The notes below the pieces were generated by a model. That model was not told the DNA's origin and did no database searches. It saw nothing but the letters and a program-made list of their open reading frames with translations. From Aurifilum marmelostoma (Eukaryota > Ascomycota > Sordariomycetes > Diaporthales > Cryphonectriaceae), in contig JAMXSV010000023.1 in the NCBI GenBank assembly GCA_027559495.1, positions 620,001 through 684,000 of the forward strand: a stretch of DNA of 64,000 nt. Direction: 5' to 3'. Position numbers and translations under genes: made by a program. Of this stretch, positions 10,501 through 22,118 are shown piece after piece (position 1 is the first letter of the stretch; every line of letters begins with the position of its first letter).

Positions 10501-11653
10501 CGAGCAAGTCGCCCTGGTCGAGACCGATGTTCCTGCTGAGGAGGCTACATCTGTAGAAACGGATTCTCAAGATGTCGAAGATACTCCAGCTGTCGACCTA
10601 GCGCCTACTGTTGAAAGCACAGGCCCCTCGGACGAGGAAATACCTTCTGCTACGAGGGAAGCTTTGGCTGCCGATGAGGCGCCATCGGCGACTGAGGAGA
10701 CAGCCCCCGAAGCAGACCAGGTCATGCCGGCAGTTGAGAGGGGCGAGACTGATGGTGAGGAGGCTACCTCGCTTCCAAAAGAGGCCGAGGAGACCCTGGC
10801 TCCTCCCAAGCCCCATCTACAGTCACTAGTCACAGTCCCAAGTCCGTCGGTCAAGCCAGTCAACGGTCACTTGTCCCCAGTTAGCGACGAGGACGAGGCT
10901 GTTGTTCTGAAGTCCAGTAAGGACGAGGATAAGGACAAGAGCATCGAGTCAGCACAACCTGATTATCTGACGCCAGAGCCGGCTAACACCCTGGGACATG
11001 AAGAGCCTGGTAGCTCAATGGAGCCTCCGCCGAATGATGCAGACCCGGTCGCCGACATTGCTCCTGCGGACGAGGTGTCCAAGCAAGACCCGGAACCAAT
11101 CCTCGCGGCGTCACGAAGCCCTCAGATAGTCGTATCCAGAGCTGAGGTGACCGGGCAAGAAGAGCTCGTTCCGGCTCTGTCGCTGGGCGACAGCGCCGTC
11201 AGCAAGGATATCGAGGGGCCGGGAGAAGTCGAGCCCGCCAAAGATGTGGACGCTCCTCGAGACGTTGTCGGTGAGACTTCTGAGAGCCTCGAGCCCTCAA
11301 AGGATGTCAAGTCTTCGGAGGTATCTTCGAATCAGCAGACCTCTGACTCCGCCCCTGAGGCCGCCAGTTCCGAGGAGGCCCCCAAGTCCAGGGAGATCCA
11401 GCAGGAGGGTCCTCGTTCTGAGGCCGTTGCTGAGACATCCGGGGCAGAGCCGAGCCAGTCTGGCTCCTTGACGAAGCGGACGGTAGCGCGGCCCAGCTCG
11501 GCAGAACGCACAGGTACACCCAACCCGATTACCGACTCCCACAGGGAGGCAGCCAAGGATGGCAACTGGTTCTCGGCCTTTTTCAGGCTGATCTTCATCG
11601 ACCTGTTTGGTGGCCTCATGTCAAGGCTGTGCGGTGGCAAGCGCAAGACGTAA
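7556..11653 (+). CDS. AMPK1_CBM (CBM48) domain protein with giant acidic repeat tail (1255 aa)
   Basis: Six exons: 7556-7799, 7865-7979, 8033-8411, 8479-8583, 8665-8772 and 8837-11653, all in phase. Residues 1-80 form a glycogen-binding-type CBM48/AMPK1 domain: an N-terminal beta strand, PLYVAGSFSNPQWVPHPM, a KTF strand, HQYKFRVGEGDWWILDEEAP. Yeast Crp1 and Mdg1 share this N-terminal domain, so a Crp1/Mdg1-like protein is the best family guess. The rest is a Glu/Ala/Pro/Val-rich acidic tail of over 1000 residues. It carries VADTAxxLD repeats (exons 3-5) and eight perfect 7-residue EAPAVEE-type repeats. It ends in a short aromatic-hydrophobic segment (NWFSAFFRLIFIDLFGGL) and a basic end (GGKRKT) that could sit on a membrane. 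No enzymatic domain. Intron 4 holds a 23-A run. Confidence 0.85.
8033..8772 (+). repeat. Tandemly duplicated exon module ending VADTAxxLDxxE
   Basis: Exon 3 ends, and exons 4 (35 codons) and 5 (36 codons) each end, with Val-Ala-Asp-Thr-Ala-x-x-Leu-Asp followed by a phase-0 donor. A fourth copy of the motif lies inside exon 3. The symmetric 0-0 exons with matching ends point to tandem exon duplication. Confidence 0.7.
8591..8613 (+). repeat. A(23) homopolymer in intron 4
   Basis: A 23-base A run lies just downstream of the donor GTGAGC of intron 4 in the CBM48 gene. Confidence 0.9.
10106..10273 (+). repeat. 21-bp coding minisatellite, eight units
   Basis: Eight head-to-tail, essentially identical 21-bp units each encode a 7-residue EAPAVEE-type block in frame. 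Degenerate versions continue on both sides (E-E-x-P-A-I-E and similar), so the array expanded from an older imperfect repeat. The identity between copies suggests recent expansion. Confidence 0.92.
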
Positions 11654-12951
11654 GGAGAAGAAAACCAAAACCCCTCCTTTACTGCGGCACGGCACACTCT
11701 CTGACGACGGTGCTTGTTAGAATCGTCACGACTGTGGTCGCCATGACTGCCGTGGGGCTGGTCTTGTATCGGAGAGGCAACGATCCGGGAAATGAGGTGG
11801 ACTGAGCCCTGGGGGCTAGGTCTCGAGGAACAGCGATGCACGTCTCTTGGCAGCCCTGATGAGTTTCTGTTCTTTTGTGTGGGTAATGCAGTACGGGTGT
11901 GATCTCATGCTTCGAGAAGAACGAGGTATAATATGAAGAAGGAGCGTAATGAAGGCTAGCTGCGCGGTGACTGCTTGGGAGACGCGGCATACGCACGATC
12001 GCATCGATGGACGCACACCACTCTTATAAGTAGTCAAAGGCTTGTTGATCTCTTTTTCGATTGATATTATTATACTGTCTTGAATCTGTCAATGTCCCTT
12101 GCAACATGAGCTCACACCAACTAAACAACGCGGTTGATCCTGGACCGCAGAAAAAAATCAGATCGAAGCAGCACATGCATCACTCCGGTGAAGTACATAG
12201 TATGGACTACTTCGATTGTTGGGCGACTAGTTCAGCTCTACACTGGGCGTCGAGGCAAGTCTGCGGACGCTACGAGGGGCGCCGTCGTTGATTGCTCTTG
12301 AAGCTATTCTCCGAAAACAGCTCTCTGCCAGATTAATGCTGTCCGATTCTTACTTTATTAATCATTTCCCCCTAATACAAGCCATGAGTCTGTCTTCCTT
12401 TGTAGGTGAAAAAGGAGAGACAACAAAAAAGGTCACTAGCAATGTTTCCATCTGTAGCAGTCTTCAAGGAAGAAGTGACGGATCACTTCTCATAACAGTA
12501 CTAAGTCGGATACCAATCTCCCAGAGTACGGTCTATACACCGTACCTGCCTACCTACTGAAGCTGCTTAGTCACCATCGATCGTTACCATTTGGAGGGGG
12601 AAAGTGCGACTCCGCAGTCGCTGCTTGCGTTTCGCTCCGGTTGTCGCTGTGAATGGTACCTACCGCACACTCAGTACCTCGGCTTAAGCTTTTCCCCCTT
12701 CAGGCAATCCCCAAACCTCAGACTCGGGCTTGAACCTCGCATCCCTTGTCGCTAATAAGGTTTGTACTTTCGTTGTCTGTACGACCTGTGAAAGGTGTGA
12801 CTGTCGTCTAATTACTCAATTTCAGTGTTAGCCTTACTCGACCGACCTCGTTTGGGACCTCGTCAGGAATAGGGCAAGGGAGCCAGCAAAGTCCTTTCGG
12901 CACACCTCGGATTCCTAGCTCTCAACAGCTCGTCGCGAAAGGAGAGAAAAG
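11654..12951. other. Intergenic, 1.3 kb
   Basis: This is the 3' region of the CBM48 gene followed by the leader of the histidine phosphatase gene, both on the plus strand. No gene seen. A tRNA-like T-loop string near 12728-12750 (minus) was examined and rejected. Confidence 0.5.
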
Positions 12952-14134
12952 ATGCCCCTCGAGGTGATATACGTGACGCGGCACGGCGTAAGTAGCTCCC
13001 CGCTGCACTTTCTCGGACGTGGCTACCAGCCTTCTTTGTATTTGAGCAGCCTCGCCGCCGTTGCCCAGGGCTGACACACCGTGTGGCGTCGACCAAGACT
13101 CTTCGGCGATGCAGGGCCGTCGTTGTTCCCAGCAAGCTTCAACGGTAGAGAGCGGACGTAGGCTGACAGCACACACTTCACACCCCTCCTGTATCTTTCT
13201 AGTTTCGTTCCAATTGGGTTGTCGATCCCGCCAGTGGAGAGTATGGCAGCCACCTGAGATCACCAACGGGCATAGCCGCCGACCCAGCCCTCACGGCCCA
13301 CGGTGTCGACCAGGCAAAGGAGCTGGCTGCCCACCTGGTGACGCTGGACCCTCCAGTCGAGCGTATCTACTCGAGCCCCTACTATCGCTGCCTCCAGACG
13401 GTCCAGCCTTTTGTGGAGCATCTTGGGGAAAACTCGGCCGTGCTGGGGGAGACTGGGCTGTCGGAGTGGTATGGCTCTGCCCCGTTTGAGCATCCCACCT
13501 CGGCACCGCCAGCACAGCTCAAGGGTCTCTTCCCGGCCCTGGATACGAGCTACGTGTCCGCCGTGGTCCCCTCGAGGACGGGCGAGACCATTGGCCAGCT
13601 TCATGAGCGGGTCGCCCTGGCTCTGGATGCCATCATCAGGCGCTGCGACGAGTCAGGAGTGCGCGCTGTGCTGCTCTGCTCCCATGCCGCCACTATCATT
13701 GCAATAGGTAGGGTCCTGACGGGCTATATGCCGGAGCATGTCGAGACGGAGGACTTTCGTGTCTTCACCTGTGGTCTGAGTACGTTCAGGAGGAGGAGTG
13801 GGGGGCAAACTGGCCAGAACGGCCAAGGTTCCGCGGCCGTTGACATCACTGGCTCAGACACGGCCCTGCACTGGAAAGGTGGGAAGGGTGTTGGTGGCGG
13901 GTGGACATGCGAGGTCAACAGCGACTGTAGTTTTCTCTCCGGGGGCGAGGAGAGAGGTTGGTAAGTGGAGTGGAGTCTTGGGTTTTCCTTCCCGCAGGTC
14001 TCAGGTACTGACAGGCTAGGCGTTTTTCTGGAGACGAAGCATTTGCCGGCGTCCAACAGGATACGTCCCAGACGGACGCTGGGGTGGAGTTGGGAGTCAT
14101 TGTTGAAGGGAAAAGGAAGCCTCCGAGACTATAG
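12952..14134 (+). CDS. Histidine phosphatase / phosphoglycerate-mutase-like protein (302 aa)
   Basis: Three exons: 12952-12987, 13203-13960 and 14020-14134, in phase; the first is only 36 nt. The Arg-His-Gly catalytic signature (residues 10-12) is split by the 215-nt first intron and continues F-R-S-N-W. Further family marks are SSPYYRCLQT, an E-W pair, and the second histidine in LLCSHAATI. The last exon adds W-R-F-S-G-D-E-A-F. The fungal relatives I know include the N-terminal domain of the TFIIIC tau55 subunit (Tfc7); substrate unknown. The ATG at 12952 is preceded by AAAAG and starts the beta strand that leads into RHG, so the start is well fixed. Confidence 0.85.
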
Positions 14135-15462
14135 CGGTTAGCCTGTTTGAGACGAGTCTGCTGGGCAAACGGGTCGCGACCCCTCTCTCCCCCCCTTTTT
14201 TTCTTTTTCTTTTTTCATTATCCAGGCACAAGAGAAGTAATCAACAACACACTAATGCTGTATGTGTGAGAGAGTGTGTGAGAGAGGAAGAGCGCGAGGG
14301 GCGGCGAGGGCGGGTGGCCACCCTGCCAACTCATCCGCACAGACGCGAGGTGGTCTCATGCAAAATCTCGATACGATGTTTGTTCCTGCACGATGAGGGA
14401 TCGACTATGCAGGTCCGGCCCGCAAGTCGACTACTTTCTGCGCAACCCATCCAAAAAGAAAATAAAGCTCGCCGAACAGAGGGGACTGGACGCCGATGTG
14501 CATCCCGAACCGCCATGAGGCTCTGATGACGCCGTGTGGTGTTACATCCACCAGAGAAGAGACGGGCGCGTCGAGACCCCCCCCCCAGCGAGGCGATCAG
14601 ACAAATCGTTCCATCTGGGCCAGAGAAGAAAAGAGAAAGAGAGCGAAGAGGAGGCCGGGAGGGGGGGGGGATAAAAAAAGATGGTGTCCACATTTTGCAA
14701 CGGTGGCGCATCTAGTCGACGCAGACTGTATCTGCCCCCGCAATCCCCGGGACTTTGCAATGAATGTGGCGTCCTCAACGACTCAAGGGCAGGATTTGGC
14801 ACCCCTCCCCCCTCCCCCGGGGATCTGCCGCGCCAGTGAGTGGATCCAGGTGGGAGATCTAGGAGCCAAGGTTAGATTGGCGCTGTCATCCCTTGCGTAC
14901 CTGGATTTTGCTACTAACCAGCCCGTGCGACAGGGTGACTTGGAGCGCCCGCGGGTGACCAGTCGTAACAACACACACACACACACACACACACACGCAC
15001 CTCTTGACACCCGAAAAGACGGGAAAAGAAAGATAGAGAGAGACACGCACAAAAATTCCTGTCCAGTCCTTACTGCTTGCATGAACAGAGTTTGTTAGCC
15101 GGTGGATGTTGGCCGGGATTCGGAAGAAGCAAGTTTACAAAAGCGACCAGAAAAAAAAATGTTTCATCAGTCGCACTCACGCCCCTGTGCTACATCGCCC
15201 TGCGATCATCTCACATAGCGGTACAAAGCTTTGAGTCGCAGAAGTCCCGAGCATTCGGAGCATCCGATACGAAAGCACGCTATCGAAACATGTCGTTTCG
15301 GAAAATGTGAGAGTAACAAAAAGTTAGGAGAGGAAGAGAGGGAAAAAGGAGGGGGGGGGGGGGGGAGGGGAGGATGGTGTGTAGAATATACGCCACTCGT
15401 GCTCTACAGGTCGCCGAGAACACACTCTCCAGCACCCTGACGGCAGAAAAAGGGGAGAGAAA

Positions 15463-15494
<32 letters not shown>

Positions 15495-17050
15495 CAGAAA
15501 AAAAGAGGGAAAAGAGAAAGGATCATGTCGAACCACTTTGGCCTGACACCACACGCAAGACACGGCCAACGAACCCCACAGTTCCTGGTCTTGGCTCAAG
15601 GCAAGGGGCCAGCCAATCCCATCCGAGCTGGCGGCTGTCAAAAGGTTGCCATGGCTTCTGGCAGGGCGGGCCTCATGCCCTAGCACTGCGAGAAGCAAGG
15701 AAGGCTTCTCGTCGCTTCTTTAGTCCAGTTGATGAGACTACAGGACTAAGCTCGTCATGGCTCGCCTCACGAGACGAGCTAATGCTGCCGGCCTCGTCCA
15801 AAAAGTCTATACCGGTGGGCAGCAGAATGTGCCAAAGACCGCAAGGTGGCGGGGTGCTAAGGTACAAGCAAGCATGCAGCGAAAGGTCGAGACGGCCAAG
15901 GAAAATTCTGGCAAACGCAGCAAGGGGCTGCCGAAAGCGCGTCGGCTTGTGTTCCGGCCAGACAAGGCTGTCAAATAACAGGCCGCGGTCTTGGGTGTGG
16001 CGTCAGAGACTGTGGACATGGTTGGGCATCAAGACAACGGTTTGTGGTGGATGATTGTTCGTTCGTTCGTCCGTCCGAACGGCTCGCGTCGTCGATCTAA
16101 TCAAGTTGACTTTCGACAAACGCGGCACATTCAGGACCCCAGTAGGGTCTCGCTGGGAGAGAGAGAGAGAGAGAGAAAGCAAGAGAGATGACCCTATCGA
16201 TGGCGCTCCCGCATTAGAGGCCTCTCGAGGATTTTCTCTCGACAAGGAGAAGGAGGGCGCCCCTAGTAGGACCGCCATGCGTTAGTTTCGACTCGGCTGT
16301 CAACCGTCGTCCGCCATCTACCTGGAGCTCCCACAAGGTAGGTACCCCTCTCACTTTGCCTCCACCTCGTCCCCCCCCTCCTCCCCCCCTCCCCAAGGCT
16401 GTGGCTTCAGTCTCTCTTGCTCGTTCGAGGCAGGAGAGAAAGAAGAGACGAGAGGCCCAGTGTTTAGAGTTTGGCCGGCCAGAAGACCAACTCGCGGCGT
16501 CACGACAGTCGAGCAACACAAAGTTTTCTCAGGCCTCGAGCCCGTGACTTGTACGTGTTCAGCCTTTGTTGTATGTTGCGTGTGGTGGAGTGCGTGGAGT
16601 ATGTCTTGTAGTACTCAGGCCTATGCCCACAAAGTCCGCATTAGCTCCAACACCGCGGCCTCGACCCGTCATGTAAGGACGGTTTGTCTCTCTGCAATAT
16701 GGTACAAGGATGGTCTGCTCGCTTGAGGACACCTCAAGCCACAGACGGCGATCCATCGGCTCGAGTGGGCCAGATCAGATCTATCACAAGTGACAGTAGG
16801 GTGGGCTACAGATCAGTTCTCGACCAGCTGGCACCTATCTCTGGGTAGACCTGACGGAGCTCCTACCTATATTAGGACCCTGGAGGAGATCTCCTGTCTC
16901 CTTTTAACCCACCTCTTCCTTGTCGTCTGCTTCTTCCCCATCATCTCGGACGAACTGCCTATTGCGTGAGCGTGTGTGTTTCCCTCCTCTCTTGTTTGCC
17001 TTTTATTGTGTCTTGCATTTCTTGTCACTCGCTGTTTATACGTGCTTGTT
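14135..17050. other. Intergenic, 2.9 kb of low-complexity DNA
   Basis: Rich in homopolymer and microsatellite tracts: a C run near 14579, a (CA)13 at 14971, a G run at 15349-15363, A-rich runs at 15461-15500, a GA tract near 16160-16190. Several ORFs up to 226 codons are composition artefacts. The last 150 nt are the probable leader of the next gene. Confidence 0.5.
14971..14996 (+). repeat. (AC)13 microsatellite
   Basis: Perfect AC dinucleotide repeat in intergenic DNA. Confidence 0.9.
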
Positions 17051-18637
17051 ATGATGATTCTGCCTCAGGGTTATCTGAACGGTCGACGGAGCTTTGGCGG
17101 GCCTCTCCCTCCCTCGAGGCCCACCACCAGACACGACATGCCCAGAAGACCAGAGATGCATAACGATAGCCTGGAGGATCTCGCAGACGTTGCCGCGAGG
17201 CAACTGAAAGACTCCACAGAGAGGTTGTTACCTCTACCATACTCGGGATATGCTCTGCGTACGTTGGTCGCATTACCTCGTCGACGACTTCACCTCCTTG
17301 TCCGCCTGTTCCCCCACCGTCTTCATGTCGCTGACCTGGACCACAGCCGAGAAGACGTGGGGCTGTTTTGAGGCTCCGCAGCTTCGTCTCCCTTCTTTTC
17401 ATGATACGTTCTCGACTGTCATCGCTGCCGCAGACCGGTCCACCCAATACCAGGTCGAGCAACATCCGCAGAAATATCATTTCAACCACAACAACCACAA
17501 CGAGACACGAGCCAGCCCTGGCCCCGATATCCCATGGCGCAGGAGCCTCAGCGGCAGCGTCAGCGGCAGTCTCCCAGCCCTGTCCCCCCTCTCCACCGCC
17601 CACAGCTCTCCTGTCACCACCCCAGTCACACCACCAGCCCAGTACAGCAACAACAACAACAGCTACCCCCACCAAGGCCCGCCGGCTGAACCCCAAGCGC
17701 CCCTGTCAGCACCATGGAACAACAACGACCCAGCACGCCAGGGACAGCACCTCGGCCTCATCCGCTCACACCACCGAGGGATGCAAACCCGGGCCGCACC
17801 GTACAGCCTCGAGCGGGCCCAGACCCGCAGGATACCGCTGGCGGGGCAGCCGATCCAGGAGGGCGAGAGGAAGCGCCACTTCAACCAAAAGTACAAGAAC
17901 CCAGACAAGCTCTTTATCCTGTACCACAAGGTCGACCTCAAGTGGGGCTGGCCGGCGATCCAGGCCCGGCGGCTCCAGCTCCTGCCCGTCCTCCTGGGCA
18001 ACGACTACGACCGAGAGGTCGAGGAGGCCAGGCAGGTGGCCGGGCTGAACGGCATGTACTACCGGGAGAACGACCTCAACATGCCCGTGCTGACACCCGA
18101 CGGGAGCGGCCTGATCTTTGTGCAGCAGGACGGGCGGTGGTGGGAGCTCACGCAGAGCCAGAAGTGCCGCGGCGGTGGTGGCGGTGGCGGCGGCGGCGAC
18201 AATAACAACAAGACGGGCAGAAAGCCTAGCGGCCCCGCCGAACAGAGACCCCGAGGCATGGTGGAGAGGTACCCCGAGGAGGTGCTGATGTACTGGGATG
18301 ATCATGTGCAGTACTTTGTCCCCGAGGAGAGGAGATACGATGTCTACACTAGGGCCTTGAGATACAGTAAGTGCCCTGCAGATGGGACACCCGAGTCTTT
18401 ACATTTTTTTTTTTGCCCCTCCCGCGAGGCAACAAGTGCAGCAGCTGACCGAGAGTGTCTGTAACAGGTGAAATCCGGGCTGAGCAGAGACGACGGCACA
18501 ATGTCCCGGAGTGGGCACTCGACAACAAGGAACAGCGGGTTCTCGACCCCAAGCGACCCAAAAAGACAGCAGCAGCAGACGAGGCCCAGTCTGCATCGTT
18601 GAGAGGCGGGGTTCCCAGGAGGGCAAAGCGGGGATGA
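17051..18637 (+). CDS. Unrecognised protein with a conserved-looking central domain (436 aa)
   Basis: Three exons, closing in phase: 17051-17258, 17434-18366 and 18468-18637. Exon 1 reads DSLEDLADVAARQL and joins (donor GTACGT, acceptor GCAG) to HRSTQYQVEQHPQKYHF. A Ser/Pro/Asn/Gln-rich linker follows. The folded-looking part (about residues 205-345) contains KLFILYHKVDLKWGWP, a basic helix, LNGMYYREN, and GGRWWEL-like Trp-rich sequence. A run of nine Gly and then MVERYPEEVLMYWDDHVQYFVPEERRYDVYTRAL precede the last intron. The C-terminus is basic (PKRPKK, RRAKRG), a possible nuclear signal. I recognise no family. The start is uncertain: in-frame ATGs at 17054, 17138 or 17156 are alternatives. 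Confidence 0.65.
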
Positions 18638-19637
18638 AGTGAACAGAAGAAGAAGAAAAAGACAGGAAGAAACCAGTTCATAGTCTTTCCTCTCCCCGCC
18701 CCCCCCCCCCCCTTCCCCTCTTTTTCCCAAAACCAAAAAATTCAACACCAACCACCAAATATCAGCCCTTCGCATATCATCATCGTCATCATTCACCTCG
18801 TCGCTTGATCAATCCGTCCGTCATCGCTCGCACGATACCTTGTTCCCGTGGAGACAAGGGGTTACAGGAAACATCTTTTCTTTTCTCTCTCCCCGACATA
18901 TATGTTTGTCGACGCAGGCGACCCTGTGGTGTTTCTTCTCGGGTCGCTTAATACGTAAAATGATAATGGTCGGTCGGTCGGTCTGTCAGCCGTTCCTTGG
19001 GGCGGCGCGCGCACACACAAGAGAGGGTGGAGCCGTAGGATAATTGGAAAAAAGTTTGGGGGAGGGGGGGGGGGCTCTGGTGTGGTGTGTACATGTGTGC
19101 TGGTGGTTGTTGTTTATTCTTTCCACGAAGAGGGGGAGAGAGAAAAAAGGAGGGAAAAAAAGGGAGAAAAAGCCCCCCTCCCCGCCGGATGGCCTACATC
19201 AAGAGGCTCAGTGTGTATATTGCTTGTTTTTTATTCAAATGGTCCCTTTTTTTGACCGCCTTCAGAGACAGATTATTGGTCTGCTTTGTACAATTAGATA
19301 CTCACGAGTAGTACTCTTCGACTTTCTCGTGGGCATCGTCCAATTCATGGAATTAAAATATCGTGTCCGATTCTGTATGTGATATGATGCTGAAAAATCA
19401 CAGGCCGCTGTTGTATATATGTATGTGCATGTTTGTTCATGAACATCATCGAGTCGTGAAATCGTTGTCCCGTGCTGTTGTCTTTTTTTTCCTCTTGTCT
19501 TCCTCTTCTCCAACCTGTTGGGTGCATATTGATATGCCACTTCCACTTCGGGAAGACCGTGACCACAACATTCAGTCAGTATCTCAACATTCCTCCTCTC
19601 TCTCACACACATCCACATTCTCTCTCTATCTCTCTCT
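18638..19637. other. Convergent intergenic region, 1.0 kb
   Basis: 3' sides of the 17051 gene (+) and the CorA-like gene (-). Contains a C run near 18701, GGTC repeats near 18968-18985, a G run near 19063 and an A/G-rich tract. No gene seen. Confidence 0.5.
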
Positions 19638-22118
19638 TCACTCGACCTTTTCCGGCGCTTGCGTCCAAGTGCGGACTTTATTCATGGTCCGCCGACGCAT
19701 GGTGGCCATGATCTTGCTCTCCATGCCGTCGATCTGGCTCTCGAGGTCCGTGTCCTCCTGCTTGTACCGCCTCTCGCGCGACCGGTCCCAGGCCCACCAG
19801 ATGACGACGATAATGGCGGTCACGGGGATGGTGATGACAAAGTAGATCCAGAGGGTGGAGTATACCTGGAACTTGCCACCTACAAAGATTTGTTACGGAT
19901 TAGCGATGACATACGAAGAAAAATAAAACCAAAGAAGGGAATGGTGGTCTGAAAAGGAGAGGGAATAGATGGATGGATGAACATTGGTGATGTGTGCTCT
20001 TCCCATGCCTCTTTGCTGTGCCGTGGGACGGAAACTAGACTTACTGTCTCCAGTGTTGAAAAACACCATGCTGAAGACGGAGGCGAGCAGCGTGGCCGGC
20101 AGGAAGATGGCACCCAGCAGAGAGATGGTCTTCATGGAGGTGCTGTCCCGCTTGCTGGCGTGGGCCAGACGGCGCTGGTCGGCAGCCATCTGGAGGTTGA
20201 GTTTCGACTCCTTTTGTGCGATGATGTTATACAGCTGTTGGATGCATAGGCCAGTCAGTCAGTCATTTAGTCAGTCGTTCAGTCAAGGCCGATTAGACCA
20301 TGTCACAGGCCTTCTCTGGCTTCTTTCGCAACGGATTGATAGGACCTACCGCGCTCCTCTGGATCGCCAGCCTCTCCAGCGTCGTGTGGGCATAGTTCTC
20401 GATGCCCACCAGCTTGTTCCGGAAGAACTCCAGCCTGCTGATCATGCTCTTGTGGCACCTGTTGACCTCCCGGAACCCGTACTCGTCCCACACGACGAGC
20501 TTGCCGCCACCGCCGCCGCCCTCCTTGTCCTCATCAGCATCCTCGACTTCCTTGGCTCCAACCCATTCCCGCCTGACGCTGTTGGCATTTCGATAGGCGG
20601 GCAGTTTCTCCAGGAACCGTGCCATACCCTTCTCCATCTCCTTGATGATCTCCTGGTAGGCCTGAGGCCGCTTCCACAGGACCTGGGAGTGGCACTCGAC
20701 GAGGTCGCGATTGATCTGGTCGAGGTCCATAACAGCGTCGCTGCCGACGTAGCCCTCGTCCTCGACAATCTCGTTGCGCATGCTGACGGCGTGCTCGAGG
20801 CGGCGCAGCCAGTCGCGTGCGTCGCGTTGCTTCTGGTCCGTCTTGGGGGACAGGTCGTGGCTGAGGATGATCATGGGCAGGAGAAAGGGGTGGGCGGCCT
20901 GGCGGGCGCAGGCGCGGAGGTGGGCGATGCTCTCGCTCATGTCGCTGCTGTCGGTGCCCTTGACGTAGCCCGAGGTGAGGCCGCTGGCGAGGTCGTGCGA
21001 GAGCATGAGCTCCCAGCCGCGGGTCTTGCCCTTCTTGCGCACGTCGCTCTTGCGCATGATGATCTGCAGGTAGCCAGGGCCGCTGGTGGTAGCGGTCGTC
21101 TCGGTATTGGTCTCCTCGTTCAGATCATCGTAACCGTCGCCGTCAGGCATGTGGGCGCACCAGAAGAAGGGTCCCACGACCGAGGTGCCCTCTATGGCGC
21201 GGTAGGGTAGGTGTAGGGTGCGGACCATGGCCTCGTACTCGGCAGCCGTGAAGGAGATGTAGTTGGAGGTGAAGGTCTCAGGGTGTTTGGCCTTGAGCTG
21301 GAGCCTAGGTTCAGGTGAGTGGATGAGGCTGACTGATGGGGATGTAGTGATTGAGCTGGGAAGAATTTGTGCAAGTGATCTAAGTCAGGTCGACAAGCCC
21401 TTTGTTTCTCTCTTTGTGTGCGTGCAGAAAAGAGAGAAAGTGGGCTTCCCCCATCCTCAGAGACTGGATGTGTGTTGTTGGTGGTGACGGCTAGGACTTA
21501 CAATATCCGACAACCATTCAGGAGTTTCACGCCAGGAGGTAACTTTGGCGGCACAAACGCGCCCTACCTCGACGAGGACCCAGGTCAGCCAGGCTGCACT
21601 GTCTGATGGGACATGTGTGTTGAGAGACAAGAGACATACCCTCCGATGCAGAAAGTTCTCAAACTCGTCCATGGTCAAGGGATGCTCCTCAACCGAGTTG
21701 TAGGCCGGATCCTATATTCCCCCCAAACAGACACTCGGCTCTCAGGTTAGCCATCCATAAGTTCTTGTTTGCCAGCAGACCTCGTCATTTCCAAGTAATA
21801 TAAGACTGCAGCAATCCGATTCCTCCCCCCCTCGCCCCTTTCCTCTCGGGCTGAGACAGCGTAACAAGAAAGCAGATGGTTACATTGCTCTCGGCACAGA
21901 CTTCTGAAACATACCGAGTAGTTGAAGATCTCAAGGTAGCTCGTGGCCTCGGTGACATTTTTGCAGGCGCGGACATGGTCCTGGAAAAAGTAGTCGTCCA
22001 TGCCGAGAGGGAGGCCGGTGGCGTCGGTGTCGCCCGTATCGGTGGTGGACGTGTCGCTGTATTTTGCGAGGGCTTCCTTTTGGTCGGCCCAGTCTGTCCA
22101 GGTGGGTCGTGTACTCAT
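19638..22118 (-). CDS. CorA-like divalent cation transporter family protein (597 aa)
   Basis: Five exons: 22118..21915, 21711..21502, 21297..20350, 20234..20045 and 19879..19638; the total closes in frame. The large N-terminal soluble part has WVLVEVG, ETFTSNYISFT and a long helical region rich in Glu/Arg. Two C-terminal membrane segments follow, the architecture of CorA/ZntB proteins. TM1 is ISLLGAIFLPATLLASVFSM, followed by V-F-F-N-T-G-D where canonical CorA has Gly-Met-Asn; TM2 is WIYFVITIPVTAIIVVIWW. The missing GMN means the ion selectivity cannot be assumed. The exact acceptor of exon 3 (CCAG before CTCAAG) was chosen by phase. A GTATGT inside exon 2 looks like a donor but no usable acceptor fits. 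Confidence 0.82.

Noticed and set aside
9824..10570. Long antisense and alternative-frame ORFs across the 21-bp repeat
   Set aside because: They exist because a 21-bp repeat without stops is open in several frames. The forward frame connects in phase with the CBM48 exons.
12720..12760. tRNA-like T-loop string (GGTTCAAGCCC) on the minus strand
   Set aside because: No complementary T-stem, no acceptor stem and no anticodon arm can be drawn around it.
15374..16054. 226-codon plus-strand ORF
   Set aside because: Lys/Glu-rich part comes from an A/G tract and the rest is random; no family.
21600..21640. Extra intron in exon 2 of the CorA-like gene
   Set aside because: A GTATGT donor is present, but every nearby AG gives a stop or wrong phase and the gap would be about 40 nt; reading straight through stays open and matches the family pattern.
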